DNA from: a virus
DNA length: 41,760 bases
IMG/VR virus record: IMGVR_UViG_3300023174_000313
Coordinates: 1 to 41,760 of that record
Strand: one strand, 5' to 3'
The notes under the pieces were generated by a model that made no database searches, was not told the DNA's origin, and worked only from the letters and a program-made list of their open reading frames with translations. Of the stretch, positions 1 to 8,193 are shown piece by piece. Each line of letters begins with the position of its first letter. The first letter of the stretch is position 1. Position numbers and translations under genes: made by a program.

Positions 1-38
1 ATTAAAAGCATTTATAAATCAATAAAGGAAATAACAAA

Positions 39-1901
39 ATGTCAAACTGGTCCAACCTTGCAAAAGTAGTATATAAGCGTACATATGCTCGTAAAGATTC
101 TGGTCAATTAGAAAATTGGGCAGATACTGTTGAACGTGTAATTGCAGGAAATGTTCAAGGTCATAATGTCTCAGCAGAAGAGATTGAGCGTTTGCGCTAT
201 TATTTGATGAATCGCAAGGCTGGCCCAGCTGGACGCGGTTGGTGGTATAGTGGCGCACCAAGCCATAAAAAGCTTGGTGGCGTTGCTCTTAATAATTGCT
301 GGTTCGTAGCTGGTGATGAATGGAATAACTTTGTATTAGCACAAGATTTGCTAATGCTAGGTGGTGGGGTAGGTATGAGCGTTGAACACCGCTTTGTAAG
401 CAAGCTACCAAGACTAAAGAAAGATGTAATCATTGTTAGCCGTGAAACAAAAGACGCAGACTTTATCGTTCCAGATTCCCGTGAAGGTTGGAATGAATTA
501 ACTCGCAGAGTATTAGAAGCTTATTTTGTAACCGGTAAATCTTTCTCTTATTCTACTGTTTGTATCCGCCCAGCAGGTGAACCAATTAATGGCTTTGGTG
601 GCGTATCTAGCGGTCCAAAACCATTAGTTACATATGTAGAGAAACTAGTTGCGCTCTTAAAGTCAAGAGAAGGCAAACATCTACGTCCAGTAGATGCTGC
701 TGATATTCTTTGCTCTATTGGTGAAATGGTAGTATCAGGCAACGTTCGTCGTTCCGCTATTATTATTCTTGGCGACCCTTGGGATAAGGAATATCTAAAG
801 GCAAAGCGTTGGGATTTGGGTAATATTCCTACACAACGTGCAATGGCTAACTTCTCAGTTGTTGTAGATGATGTAGAAGATTTGCATCCTCTATTCTGGA
901 AAACATACGAACAAGGTGAACCATTTGGTCTTGTAAATCGTAAGAACATTCAAAAGTTTGCTCGTATGGGCGATTTAAAGCCTGATAGCGCTATTGGTGT
1001 AAATCCTTGCGCAGAAGCAACTCTAGAAGACGGTGAACCATGCAATCTTCAAGAAATTGCTTTACCAAACCTCTTAAACGAAGAAGAATTTATTGAATCT
1101 GCAAGACTCATGCACCGTTGGGGTAAACGTGTAACTATGGAAAAATATCACCAACCAAAATGCGATGCTGTCGTAAAACGCAATCGTAGAATTGGTACTG
1201 GTATTACAGGATGTTTACAAAGTCCCCTATTTAATCCTGATACATTAGATAGAGCATATGCCGCTATCCAAAAAGAGAATCGGGACTATTCAAAAGAATT
1301 AAACATCCCAGAAAGTATCCGTACCACGGTTATTAAACCAAGTGGAACTATCAGCAAAGTCATGGATTGTTATGAAGGAGTCCATCCTGCATATTCACGT
1401 TATATCATTCAACGTGTACGTTTTGCTGGCAATGATCCATTGCTACCTTTATTGCGTGAAGCGGGACATTATATGGAACCAACTATACGTTTTGATGGCA
1501 CATTAGACCACAATACTCAAGTGGTTGATTTTTATGTTGCAGCACCAGACAACGCTCCTGTAGCTGATGAGGATTGGACAACATGGAAACAATTAGATGT
1601 TGTTAAGATCGCTCAGAAGCATTGGGCAGACCAAGCAGTTTCAGTTACTGTATATTATAAGCAGTCTGAACTTGAAGACCTAAAGGCTTGGTTAAAAGAC
1701 AATCTTAAATATCTTAAGACTATTTCATTCCTTTGCCACAGTGAACATGGTTTCAAACAAGCGCCAAAAGAAAAGATTAGCAAAGAACAATATGAAAAGC
1801 TATCTGCAAAGATTAAGCCAATTAATATTGATAATGGCGTAGGTGATGGTGATCTGTTAAGTTCTCTTGAGTGCGAAGGTGGCGCTTGTCCAATTAAATA
1901 A
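39..1901 (+). CDS. nrdJ: Adenosylcobalamin-dependent ribonucleoside-triphosphate reductase (class II, monomeric type)
   Basis: Reduces ribonucleotides (in the RTPR family, NTPs) to deoxyribonucleotides using coenzyme B12, so it needs no oxygen and no small subunit. Visible signatures are the N-terminal redox cysteine in NNCWFV (Cys87), NPCAE (Asn322, Cys324, Glu326: thiyl-radical Cys and catalytic Glu), CNLQE just after it, the KPSGT motif, and the C-terminal swinging cysteine pair CEGGACPIK (Cys612, Cys617). The tail and the DPLLPLL region match the Lactobacillus leichmannii enzyme closely. At 620 aa it is over 100 residues shorter than that enzyme. The start is the ATG preceded by AAGGAA. 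It heads a nucleotide-metabolism set with thyX and dut. Confidence 0.93.
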   Translation: MSNWSNLAKVVYKRTYARKDSGQLENWADTVERVIAGNVQGHNVSAEEIERLRYYLMNRKAGPAGRGWWYSGAPSHKKLGGVALNNCWFVAGDEWNNFVLAQDLLMLGGGVGMSVEHRFVSKLPRLKKDVIIVSRETKDADFIVPDSREGWNELTRRVLEAYFVTGKSFSYSTVCIRPAGEPINGFGGVSSGPKPLVTYVEKLVALLKSREGKHLRPVDAADILCSIGEMVVSGNVRRSAIIILGDPWDKEYLKAKRWDLGNIPTQRAMANFSVVVDDVEDLHPLFWKTYEQGEPFGLVNRKNIQKFARMGDLKPDSAIGVNPCAEATLEDGEPCNLQEIALPNLLNEEEFIESARLMHRWGKRVTMEKYHQPKCDAVVKRNRRIGTGITGCLQSPLFNPDTLDRAYAAIQKENRDYSKELNIPESIRTTVIKPSGTISKVMDCYEGVHPAYSRYIIQRVRFAGNDPLLPLLREAGHYMEPTIRFDGTLDHNTQVVDFYVAAPDNAPVADEDWTTWKQLDVVKIAQKHWADQAVSVTVYYKQSELEDLKAWLKDNLKYLKTISFLCHSEHGFKQAPKEKISKEQYEKLSAKIKPINIDNGVGDGDLLSSLECEGGACPIK

Positions 1902-1910
1902 AAATGGAGA

Positions 1911-1958
1911 ATAACATCCCCAAAATACTATTTATTATAATATTTTGGGGTGTTTATT
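1911..1958 (+). promoter_or_regulatory. Stem-loop with a TATAAT box between nrdJ and the next gene
   Basis: A 10-bp perfect stem (CCCCAAAATA at 1918-1927, TATTTTGGGG at 1941-1950) is followed by TGTTTATT, resembling a weak intrinsic terminator for nrdJ. TATAAT lies at 1936-1941, mostly in the 13-nt loop. The -35 region is poor (ATAACA about 19 nt upstream). It resembles the better promoter-in-hairpin elements at 2592, 17464 and 38014, but promoter activity is less certain here. The AGGAG of the next gene follows at once. Confidence 0.55.
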
Positions 1959-1970
1959 AGGAGAATGATA

Positions 1971-2579
1971 ATGAAAATAAGTAAATCTTACTTAAAAAAA
2001 CTTATAAAAGAAGAAATGGAACATTTATTTGAAGAAGAACAATATTCTGAAGATGATTTGAAAAAGCAAAAAGAAAACGAACGAAACTTCGTTGATGAAA
2101 TGGATCGTCTTAAAAAATATATTCCAGAAATAAAACAATTTATTAGCAACATAAAAGAAGCAACAAAAGATGAAAAATTCCTTAAATCTTTAAGAGATTA
2201 TGCGTTATTTATTTGGAGAGTTGTGCATGTTCCATTTGATGAAAAAGAAGTTTATGGTAAAGGTGGTGGCGCATATGGATATTTTGCAAGACACAATTTA
2301 ACAATGCAGCAAAAAGAAAAATATAAAAAATTAGTAATGGATATTGCTTTGCAGTTGTTTAATGATGATGAAACACTAGTTAAGCAAATGATTAATCATG
2401 TAGATAAAAAAGAACAAATAATGCTTATCGCTGGTGGATATTCTCCAGAAGAATCAAAAAAAATCTATGCTGATTTAAGTGAACCGGGACTTAGAGCTTC
2501 AAGAGAAGCGGCAGCATCGCTTATTAATAAAATGCGTAAAAGTAAAAGTGGTGTTATAAATATTAGCGATAGAGATTAA
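1971..2579 (+). CDS. Orphan protein with N-terminal KxxLxxLIxEE leader
   Basis: I do not recognise a family. The start is the ATG at 1971 because AGGAG lies directly upstream; the frame is open a few codons further. The 202-aa product begins MKISKSYLKKLIKEEMEHL, a leader shared in form with the products starting at 13267, 17167, 34451 and others. The rest is mostly charged helices (a Glu/Lys-rich segment around residues 20-75) with a Gly-rich KGGGAYGYF stretch near residue 100. There is no signal peptide or membrane segment. A structural or packaged role is inferred only from the shared leader. Confidence 0.8.
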   Translation: MKISKSYLKKLIKEEMEHLFEEEQYSEDDLKKQKENERNFVDEMDRLKKYIPEIKQFISNIKEATKDEKFLKSLRDYALFIWRVVHVPFDEKEVYGKGGGAYGYFARHNLTMQQKEKYKKLVMDIALQLFNDDETLVKQMINHVDKKEQIMLIAGGYSPEESKKIYADLSEPGLRASREAAASLINKMRKSKSGVINISDRD

Positions 2580-2591
2580 TTATTCTTTTTC

Positions 2592-2641
2592 TTTACAACT
2601 TAACCGCACTATGTTAGATTGCATAGTGCGGTTTTGTTTTT
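2592..2641 (+). promoter_or_regulatory. Promoter embedded in a terminator hairpin
   Basis: TTTACA (2592-2597) is separated by exactly 17 nt from TAGATT (2615-2620). The spacer contains the left arm AACCGCACTATG (2602-2613), which pairs perfectly over 12 bp with CATAGTGCGGTT (2622-2633). The 8-nt loop carries the -10 box and the right arm runs into TTTGTTTTT. The element can end the upstream transcript and start a new one for the small gene at 2654. An RNA starting here would contain only the right arm, so it could not form the hairpin. Confidence 0.75.
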
Positions 2642-2653
2642 GGAGGATACTCT

Positions 2654-2896
2654 ATGTTCAATATAAAAGTTATTGAGAATGAATTGACGAAACGTTCTAA
2701 TCACGAAATACGTTTTTCTCATGAATCATATTATATGTCTGATGATTTTGGCTTTTATCGTAAGCTTATCGTAGATAATAGAGATTCGGGAATCAAAGTT
2801 CGCTTAGACACATTGCAAGAAGCAGAAGAGCGTGGTAGAATAGAAGAGAAGTATCGTTACCTTCTCGGAGAAATCCAGAAAGTATCTAACCGTTAG
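2654..2896 (+). CDS. Small hypothetical protein, 80 aa
   Basis: No family recognised. It is a charged, soluble protein rich in Arg/Glu, with a predicted C-terminal helix from about residue 55 (EAEERGRIEEKYRYLLGEI). The GGAGG-like site upstream (TTGGAGGATACTCT) supports the ATG. It is the first gene after the promoter-hairpin at 2592 and is followed at 8 nt by the next gene, so the small genes to thyX probably share a transcript. Confidence 0.75.
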   Translation: MFNIKVIENELTKRSNHEIRFSHESYYMSDDFGFYRKLIVDNRDSGIKVRLDTLQEAEERGRIEEKYRYLLGEIQKVSNR

Positions 2897-2904
2897 GAGA
2901 ATAT

Positions 2905-3168
2905 ATGTCATACAGCGTTGATAACGTAACCGATAAGCCGAAGTCCAAGGAAGAGCACATGAAGGATTTTGTTAAGAGCATGGTTTCTATCGAACAAGCT
3001 ATTCAGCCATATAAGGATCAACGTAGTGATTTACGAAAGAATTATGTAGATAACGGCTGGTTGAATAAAGATGAAATGAAGAATCTAATGAGAGCATACC
3101 GTTTGATGAAAGACCAAACTGATTTCTCTCAGCTAGAACAAACATATAATACAATTACAAAGCCATAA
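2905..3168 (+). CDS. Small helical protein, faintly GapR/DUF2312-like
   Basis: An 87-aa helical protein of a type often seen in phages: KSKEEHMKDFVKSM, then a central basic helix and YVDNGWLNKDEMKNLMRAYRL. The layout (coiled N-terminal helix, short loop, second helix with lysines and arginines) recalls the DUF2312/GapR family of AT-rich-DNA binding proteins, but the match is weak and DNA binding is only a guess. The RBS AGGAGAATAT supports the start. It sits in the same tight run as the GroES-like gene. Confidence 0.7.
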   Translation: MSYSVDNVTDKPKSKEEHMKDFVKSMVSIEQAIQPYKDQRSDLRKNYVDNGWLNKDEMKNLMRAYRLMKDQTDFSQLEQTYNTITKP

Positions 3169-3178
3169 AGGAATAAAC

Positions 3179-3457
3179 ATGGACTTCTTCCCAAAGAACA
3201 AGTTTCTTTTGGTCGAATCAGTTCAAGAAAAGAAACCAGAGGAAAAAACCTCTGGTTTCATTCTTCCTGATGACTATAAGAAACAAGAGACACATAAAAT
3301 TGTAAAAATACTTCGCGCTTCACCCGGTTCTCAATATATTGATTTGTGTAATTCATTAGCCGTTGTACCGGTAAACATGATTGAAACAATTAATGTTCTT
3401 GACAGAACCTTAACTGTAATTCCTGAAACAGCAGTTTATGGTGTATTTTACAAATAG
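3179..3457 (+). CDS. groES: GroES-like cochaperonin
   Basis: 92 aa with the Cpn10 layout: an N-terminal strand (PKNKFLLVES), a short flexible segment (EKKPEEKTSG) in place of the mobile loop, FILPDDY, a central region with PGS, and a C-terminal strand (VIPETAVYGVF). Cpn10 caps the GroEL ring and closes the folding chamber. Similarity is structural rather than close; the usual mobile-loop hydrophobic tripeptide is not obvious, the nearest being FIL. The presence of a GroEL gene at 21995 in the same window strengthens the call. RBS AAGGAATAAAC precedes the ATG. Confidence 0.65.
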   Translation: MDFFPKNKFLLVESVQEKKPEEKTSGFILPDDYKKQETHKIVKILRASPGSQYIDLCNSLAVVPVNMIETINVLDRTLTVIPETAVYGVFYK

Positions 3458-3464
3458 GTGATAA

Positions 3465-4166
3465 ATGGAACACGATACGATTTATTTATATGGCGATAAT
3501 ATTGGTAAAGTAGAGTTGGTTGATCACGTAGGTAGTGATTTAACTATTGTTAATAGTGCGCGTGTATCTTTTGGTGTTCATAAAGCTGATCTTGATGATA
3601 AAGATAAGAAACTAATTCGTTATCTTATTCAACATCGTCACACATCCGTATTGGAACATTGCTTTGTTACTTTTAGAATCAAAGTACCACTATTTATTCG
3701 CTCTCAGCATCATAGACATCGTACTTGGTCATATAATGAAATTTCTCGTAGATATACAGAAGAGAATTTACAGTTTTATGAGCCAGTTATGTTTAGAACC
3801 CAACATAAAAGCAATCGTCAAGCTAGTAATGAAAAAGAATTAATTGATCCTGTAGTATATGATGTTGGTTCTATGAAAGCATCACAAGCCTTGAGAGATC
3901 ATCATCTATCATCTGTTTCATTATATGAAAAAATGATGGAAGCTGGAATTTGCCGTGAACAAGCCCGTGGTGTATTGCCGCAAAATTTGTATACAGAATA
4001 TTATGCAAGCGCAAATTTAAATAATATTCTTAAATTCATTGGTCTTCGTATCCATGAAGGAGCACAATATGAAATACAAGTAGTTGCTAAAGCTATGTTA
4101 AAGCTACTTGAGCAGCTGTACCCAGAAACCCTCAAGGCATATTATGAGGTAAATAAGCATGATTAG
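3465..4166 (+). CDS. thyX: Flavin-dependent thymidylate synthase ThyX
   Basis: Methylates dUMP to dTMP using methylene-tetrahydrofolate and reduced FAD. The ThyX motif RHRxxSxNExSxR is present as RHRTWSYNEISRR (residues 84-96), preceded by SVLEH and followed by the C-terminal ARGVLPQNLYTEYY and FIGLR segments that bind dUMP and flavin. At 233 aa the length is normal. The stop overlaps the start of the phosphomannomutase gene by 8 nt. Together with dUTPase (12799) and RTPR (39) it gives the phage its own dTTP supply. Confidence 0.95.
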   Translation: MEHDTIYLYGDNIGKVELVDHVGSDLTIVNSARVSFGVHKADLDDKDKKLIRYLIQHRHTSVLEHCFVTFRIKVPLFIRSQHHRHRTWSYNEISRRYTEENLQFYEPVMFRTQHKSNRQASNEKELIDPVVYDVGSMKASQALRDHHLSSVSLYEKMMEAGICREQARGVLPQNLYTEYYASANLNNILKFIGLRIHEGAQYEIQVVAKAMLKLLEQLYPETLKAYYEVNKHD

Positions 4167-4875
4167 TTTTTTATTTGATATCGATGGAACGCTCACGCAG
4201 CCAAGACAAACTATCACTCCAGAATTTGAAGAATTCTTTTTTAACTGGATGCAAGATAGAAAAGTATTTCTTGTCACTGGTAGCGACATGGAAAAAGTTC
4301 GTGAACAATTAAGCGAACGTATCATCGATGCATGCTCTGGAATATTCTGTTCCATGGCAAATGAGTTCTATGTAGGCGGCAAGGAAATCTATAAAAATAA
4401 GCTAGACTTACCAGAAGGATTTCTTTTTTGGTTAACACAACAATTTGATAAATCCCCATATCCAGTAAAGAGAACAAATAATTTTGAACATAGAAGTGGT
4501 ATGTTAAATTTTAGTATTGCTGGTCGTAATTCAACTATTGAAGAACGTAATGCATACAATGAATACGATAAGCAAACTGGAGAACGAGAAAGAATAGCAA
4601 ATCAAATTAATGAAATGTACCCCGGTAAATTAGAAGCCTGTGTTGGCGGCCAAATAAGTATTGATATTCAAAATGTTGGCAATAACAAAAGCCTTGCTTC
4701 TAAATGGATTCGCAATCATATAGATAGTGACATTATTTTCTTTGGCGATAAAACAATGCCGGGAGGAAATGATAGAGCAATCGTGGAAGACATAATTAAG
4801 AACATGGATGAATTTAGTGGATTCTATCAAATAGAAGGGCCACAAGATTTAAAAAGCATATTAGAAAATATTTAA
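4159..4875 (+). CDS. Phosphomannomutase, eukaryotic type (HAD IIB)
   Basis: Interconverts mannose-6-phosphate and mannose-1-phosphate, the step before nucleotide-sugar formation. The HAD nucleophile motif is FDIDGTLT (Asp7, Asp9) followed by PRQTIT. The family-specific substrate segment is HRSGMLNFSIAGR near residue 111, and the Mg-binding motif is FFGDKTMPGGND near 193. These match eukaryotic PMM1/PMM2, not the bacterial ManB/AlgC phosphohexomutases. Length 238 aa is close to the usual 245-260. It overlaps thyX. The nucleotidyltransferase-like gene at 5703 and the PMI cupin at 12050 would supply the neighbouring steps. Confidence 0.9.
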   Translation: MISFLFDIDGTLTQPRQTITPEFEEFFFNWMQDRKVFLVTGSDMEKVREQLSERIIDACSGIFCSMANEFYVGGKEIYKNKLDLPEGFLFWLTQQFDKSPYPVKRTNNFEHRSGMLNFSIAGRNSTIEERNAYNEYDKQTGERERIANQINEMYPGKLEACVGGQISIDIQNVGNNKSLASKWIRNHIDSDIIFFGDKTMPGGNDRAIVEDIIKNMDEFSGFYQIEGPQDLKSILENI

Positions 4876-4876
4876 T

Positions 4877-5719
4877 ATGATTCAGCGCACTCTTGAATTA
4901 GAATACGATAAGTTAGTTATCGGCTCTGACTTGAGTGCGTTTTCTTATTCTTATATAAATAAAATACCATTAATATATATTAATTTAGAAAAACCATATA
5001 AATATAGCGAAAATGAAAACTGGATTTTAGAAACAAACATTTGGGAAGATTTAGCGTTTCTATTAGCTTATTCAAGTTATATGCCTCTAGGAGATAGAGT
5101 ATCTTCAATAAGAATAGAAGATAATAATGCATTAAAAGTAGTTACAAAAAATAATCTTTTATGTAATATAAAATTTAATTCTTTAATAATAGGTGATGAT
5201 AAAAAAATAGACGGCCTACCTCCAGTTGTAGATAGAACTTCTAAAGATTATTGGGTTATAGATAAATTTAAAGTTGTAACTGGCTCTGAACATGAATATA
5301 AATATTTAAATGGAATTGGAGATTTTGTTAAAAAAATTTATTTTTATAAAAATACAAGATTGCCTACAAACATAGGCAATAATATGAATAAAAAAGATGT
5401 ACTTTGTGTTTCCAAAATAGAAGAAAAAAATCTAGATAATTTTGATTATTCGCATGTGTGTTCTAGAATTGTAGTGACAAAGCTAATGAAGCAAGCCGGT
5501 ATAGTAGGAAGAAAAAATGGTGTTAACCGTAAGTCTAGAAGGCCGGTACAATTAGAGTGTGATGAAAGAATAGTTTATCCATTAGGAAGAAATATTTATA
5601 ATTCTCTTCCAAGTAATGTAAATATTTTGTATGATAATTGGGATAAAATATTATTGCAAGATAGCATAGAAGACGAATATATAAATAAATTAAAAATTAA
5701 TTATGGAATCAATATCTAA
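4877..5719 (+). CDS. Orphan protein between phosphomannomutase and nucleotidyltransferase-like genes
   Basis: 280 aa, not recognised. The N-terminus (YDKLVIGSDLSAFSYSY) has the beta-turn-helix look of a Rossmann dinucleotide-binding fold such as UDP-galactopyranose mutase, but the usual GxGxxG is absent (GSDLSA instead), so cofactor binding is doubtful. A second strand-like segment FNSLIIGDD lies near residue 100. The C-terminal third is basic and has RRPVQLECDERIVYP. It starts one base after the phosphomannomutase stop and overlaps the next gene by 17 nt, so a role in the same sugar pathway is reasonable but unproven. Confidence 0.75.
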   Translation: MIQRTLELEYDKLVIGSDLSAFSYSYINKIPLIYINLEKPYKYSENENWILETNIWEDLAFLLAYSSYMPLGDRVSSIRIEDNNALKVVTKNNLLCNIKFNSLIIGDDKKIDGLPPVVDRTSKDYWVIDKFKVVTGSEHEYKYLNGIGDFVKKIYFYKNTRLPTNIGNNMNKKDVLCVSKIEEKNLDNFDYSHVCSRIVVTKLMKQAGIVGRKNGVNRKSRRPVQLECDERIVYPLGRNIYNSLPSNVNILYDNWDKILLQDSIEDEYINKLKINYGINI

Positions 5720-6605
5720 AACTAAGTTTATTCACCATCTAGCTGGTATAGTACCCGTTGGAGGTCAAGCTTTAAATTTTAACATGCCTTGGCATGATAG
5801 TCTAATGCCACTAGCGCCAAATTATTTAGCAATAGAAAAATCAATATATGAATGTGCTTTAGCTGGTTGCGAGACTATTTGGATTGTAGGCCACTATGGA
5901 ACACAGCCTTTAATAAAAAAAAGAATTGGAGATTTTGTCTTTGATCCGAACTCATATGATTATTTTGGTAAAAAAGGTCCAGATAGAACTCTTCCTGTGT
6001 ATTATGTGCCAATAAATCCAAAAGATAAAGAAAGAAGAGATAGTCTAGCATGGAGCGTACTTTATGGAGCACATAGTGCTTATTCTATATCTAAGTTCCT
6101 AACAAAATGGATAATCCCAGAAAAGTTTTTTTGTTCTTTCCCATATGGTATTGCTAATCCATTTTCATTAAGAGACAATAGAAAATTAATTTCAACAAAT
6201 AAAAAGACTGTTTTTTCATACAAAGGTAAAACAGTTAAAGATAACGTACATTTAAACTTTACCTTTGATGCTCAAGATTATTTTTCTTGTAGAGATATAG
6301 CTAGGCAGAGAGATTTGGGAATATGGCTAGACCACAAAATAGATGCATCGATGTATGATTTATCTACTATTTTTAAAGGACTTGACCATACAGACGCTGA
6401 TGTTATAGAATTACCTTGGTTCTATGACATAAGTACTTGGGAAGGCTACAGACAATTTATTTCATCAGAACATTCAAAAATCTTTAAAAGACCAAATAAG
6501 TTTTTCACAAAATTTAAAAAAAGGAAATTTGTCTATGAGCAAGATATCGGAGAAGATTTACAACAAGGTGAGTCCTCATTTGAAGATGAAATTAAATCTT
6601 CCTAA
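5703..6605 (+). CDS. Putative sugar-phosphate nucleotidyltransferase-like protein
   Basis: 300 aa. The first 65 residues read like the NTP-transferase fold: LAGIVPVGG (about 13-21) in the position of the glycine-rich NTP loop, then PWHDSLMPLAPNYLAIEKSI and ECALAGCETIWIVGHYG, the latter matching the helix-strand after the loop where such enzymes read G-x-x-x-I-x-I-V. The consensus GGxGTRLxPLT is not present, so the loop is degenerate or divergent. If active it would turn a sugar-1-phosphate (here probably mannose-1-phosphate from the gene at 4159) into an NDP-sugar. It may instead be a glycosyltransferase-like protein. Confidence 0.5.
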   Translation: MESISKTKFIHHLAGIVPVGGQALNFNMPWHDSLMPLAPNYLAIEKSIYECALAGCETIWIVGHYGTQPLIKKRIGDFVFDPNSYDYFGKKGPDRTLPVYYVPINPKDKERRDSLAWSVLYGAHSAYSISKFLTKWIIPEKFFCSFPYGIANPFSLRDNRKLISTNKKTVFSYKGKTVKDNVHLNFTFDAQDYFSCRDIARQRDLGIWLDHKIDASMYDLSTIFKGLDHTDADVIELPWFYDISTWEGYRQFISSEHSKIFKRPNKFFTKFKKRKFVYEQDIGEDLQQGESSFEDEIKSS

Positions 6606-6780
6606 TTATTATTTTGATTTATCACCAGATGAAAAGATATTTTTTGATGAATTATTAGACAATAAAGATGTTAAAGAAATTGAAACTTTAAAAGAATCTT
6701 ACAAACAGATTATCTCTCACATTGACGGCTTTGTTGACAGTCTAGAAAAAGTAGATTCTATTCTTTTTCCTATTGATTAG
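6535..6780 (+). CDS. Small hypothetical helical protein, 81 aa
   Basis: No family recognised. The ATG at 6535 is chosen because AAAAAGGAAA lies upstream; a TTG two codons earlier is also open. The gene begins 71 nt inside the end of the preceding gene in another frame. The product is acidic and helical (EKIFFDELL, KEIETLKESYKQIISHI) with no membrane segment. The long overlap suggests translational coupling. Confidence 0.65.
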   Translation: MSKISEKIYNKVSPHLKMKLNLPNYYFDLSPDEKIFFDELLDNKDVKEIETLKESYKQIISHIDGFVDSLEKVDSILFPID

Positions 6781-6814
6781 CATATTTGATGCCTAGTTAT
6801 TATGAGGGCATTTT

Positions 6815-7969
6815 ATGAGAAAGGCGCTATTACTATTATTACTATTATCTTGCGGTAGTCCAAAAATTCAAAAATATAACGTTTGCGGGCAAGTATGCCA
6901 TCCAGATTCTAAAAAAGCTGGCATTGGTATTTGTACTTTAGGTTATTGGGAGTGCGATAACCTATCAGAACCAGAATGTGTTGGATATGGAGCCGCAGGT
7001 AAGGAAGTATGTGATGGCTTAGATAATGATTGCGATGGTGCCGTAGATGAATCTATAATTCAACCTTGCCAAACACAATGCGGTGCTGGTTTTGAAATAT
7101 GTAGCAATGGTCAATTTATTAATTGTGACGCTCCAAAGCCTCAAACCGAAATATGCGACGGTAAAGATAATGATTGTAATGGAAAAATAGATGATTTCCA
7201 ATTCTTATCACAACCATGCTATACTGGTGATGCGGGAGATTTAATGTATGGCGAATGTCATCCCGGCTCTAGCAGATGTATAGCAGGAAAAATACAGTGC
7301 ATAAATCAGCAGCTACCTCATTATGAAATGTGCGATGGAAAAGATAATGATTGCGATGGCGCAATAGATGAAAATGTAACAAAGCCAAACCGCTTAATAG
7401 ATATTGTATTTGTCATAGATGAAAGCGGTTCAATGGAAAGCGTAATAAGAAATATAGCTAATATCTCTAAGACATGGATAGTAAAATATAGTAATAGAAC
7501 AGATTTAAAATTTGGTGTAGTTGCCGCACCTTGGTCTAATACGTTGTATGATGGGCAATCACTCTTAATACAAGATTTAACAAGTGCTAGTATTGCTTCT
7601 GTAGCATTGTCGAATCAATATGGTGGCCTTTGTGCTTATGAGCCAACTTGGGATGCAATATATTTATTAAGTAATTCTCTTAATGAATTAGGCTTGACAT
7701 GGAGAACAAACTCAGTTAAAGTGATTATCATGTTTACGGATGAAGTAGGTCAGTCATACGAATATACACCACCTTTATTATTACAAGAAGTTGTGGATAT
7801 GGCAGTACAAGAAAATAGACACGTTTATATTTTTACTGTCCCGAATACTTATTATTCATATCAGCCAATAGTCGATGCAACAGATGGTGGAATATATAAT
7901 TTATATTTATCACAACCAGAAATGGAAAGTGTATTAGATTCTATTGTTTCGGAGGAAACGTGCAAATAA
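6815..7969 (+). CDS. Lipoprotein with three MopE-type motifs and a VWA domain
   Basis: 384 aa. A short hydrophobic signal ends in the lipobox LLSC (lipidated Cys13), so the mature protein should be membrane-anchored. Three copies of the MopE-type motif CDGxDNDCxGxxD follow: Cys66, Cys114 and Cys173, with other cysteines between them. From about residue 194 comes a von Willebrand A domain whose MIDAS reads DESGS (Asp202, Ser204, Ser206), with a second strand VKVIIMFTDE near 291-300. VWA domains bind ligands through a metal ion. MopE motifs are abundant in surface proteins of Myxococcota. A phage-encoded surface lipoprotein could alter the infected cell's surface (e.g. exclusion); this is inference. 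Confidence 0.88.
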   Translation: MRKALLLLLLLSCGSPKIQKYNVCGQVCHPDSKKAGIGICTLGYWECDNLSEPECVGYGAAGKEVCDGLDNDCDGAVDESIIQPCQTQCGAGFEICSNGQFINCDAPKPQTEICDGKDNDCNGKIDDFQFLSQPCYTGDAGDLMYGECHPGSSRCIAGKIQCINQQLPHYEMCDGKDNDCDGAIDENVTKPNRLIDIVFVIDESGSMESVIRNIANISKTWIVKYSNRTDLKFGVVAAPWSNTLYDGQSLLIQDLTSASIASVALSNQYGGLCAYEPTWDAIYLLSNSLNELGLTWRTNSVKVIIMFTDEVGQSYEYTPPLLLQEVVDMAVQENRHVYIFTVPNTYYSYQPIVDATDGGIYNLYLSQPEMESVLDSIVSEETCK

Positions 7970-8193
7970 TTAAGAACGCAGCAAAATGTTTAGTATGCAA
8001 TGAAGTTGTAGAAAGTAAGCATCGTCACGATTTTGCTATGTGTAGATGTGGGAATGTGGCTGTAGATGGTGGAAAAGATTATTTAAAGCGATCTGTTCGT
8101 GGCAAAGGAATTAAAGACATGTCAGTAATGGCACACGATAAAGATTGCTATTGGCATAAAGATTGGGTACAGTGTAGCTGCGGTGCTTTCTAA
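7960..8193 (+). CDS. Small Cys/His-rich protein, DUF7695-like
   Basis: 77 aa starting at GTG (7960), supported by GGAGG 4 nt upstream and overlapping the lipoprotein stop by 10 nt. It carries CxxC (CLVC), then SKHRHDF, CRCGNVAVDGG and, at the end, CSCG: a small zinc-ribbon-like fold. The series ESKHRHDF...CRCGN..VDGGxxYL is a pattern I recognise from many small phage proteins of unknown role. Function unknown. Confidence 0.75.
   Translation: MQIIKNAAKCLVCNEVVESKHRHDFAMCRCGNVAVDGGKDYLKRSVRGKGIKDMSVMAHDKDCYWHKDWVQCSCGAF

Noticed and set aside
6781-6808. ATGCC...GGCAT stem with TATTAT in the loop before the lipoprotein gene
   Set aside because: Only a 5-bp stem and no -35 box; too weak to list with the other promoter-hairpins.
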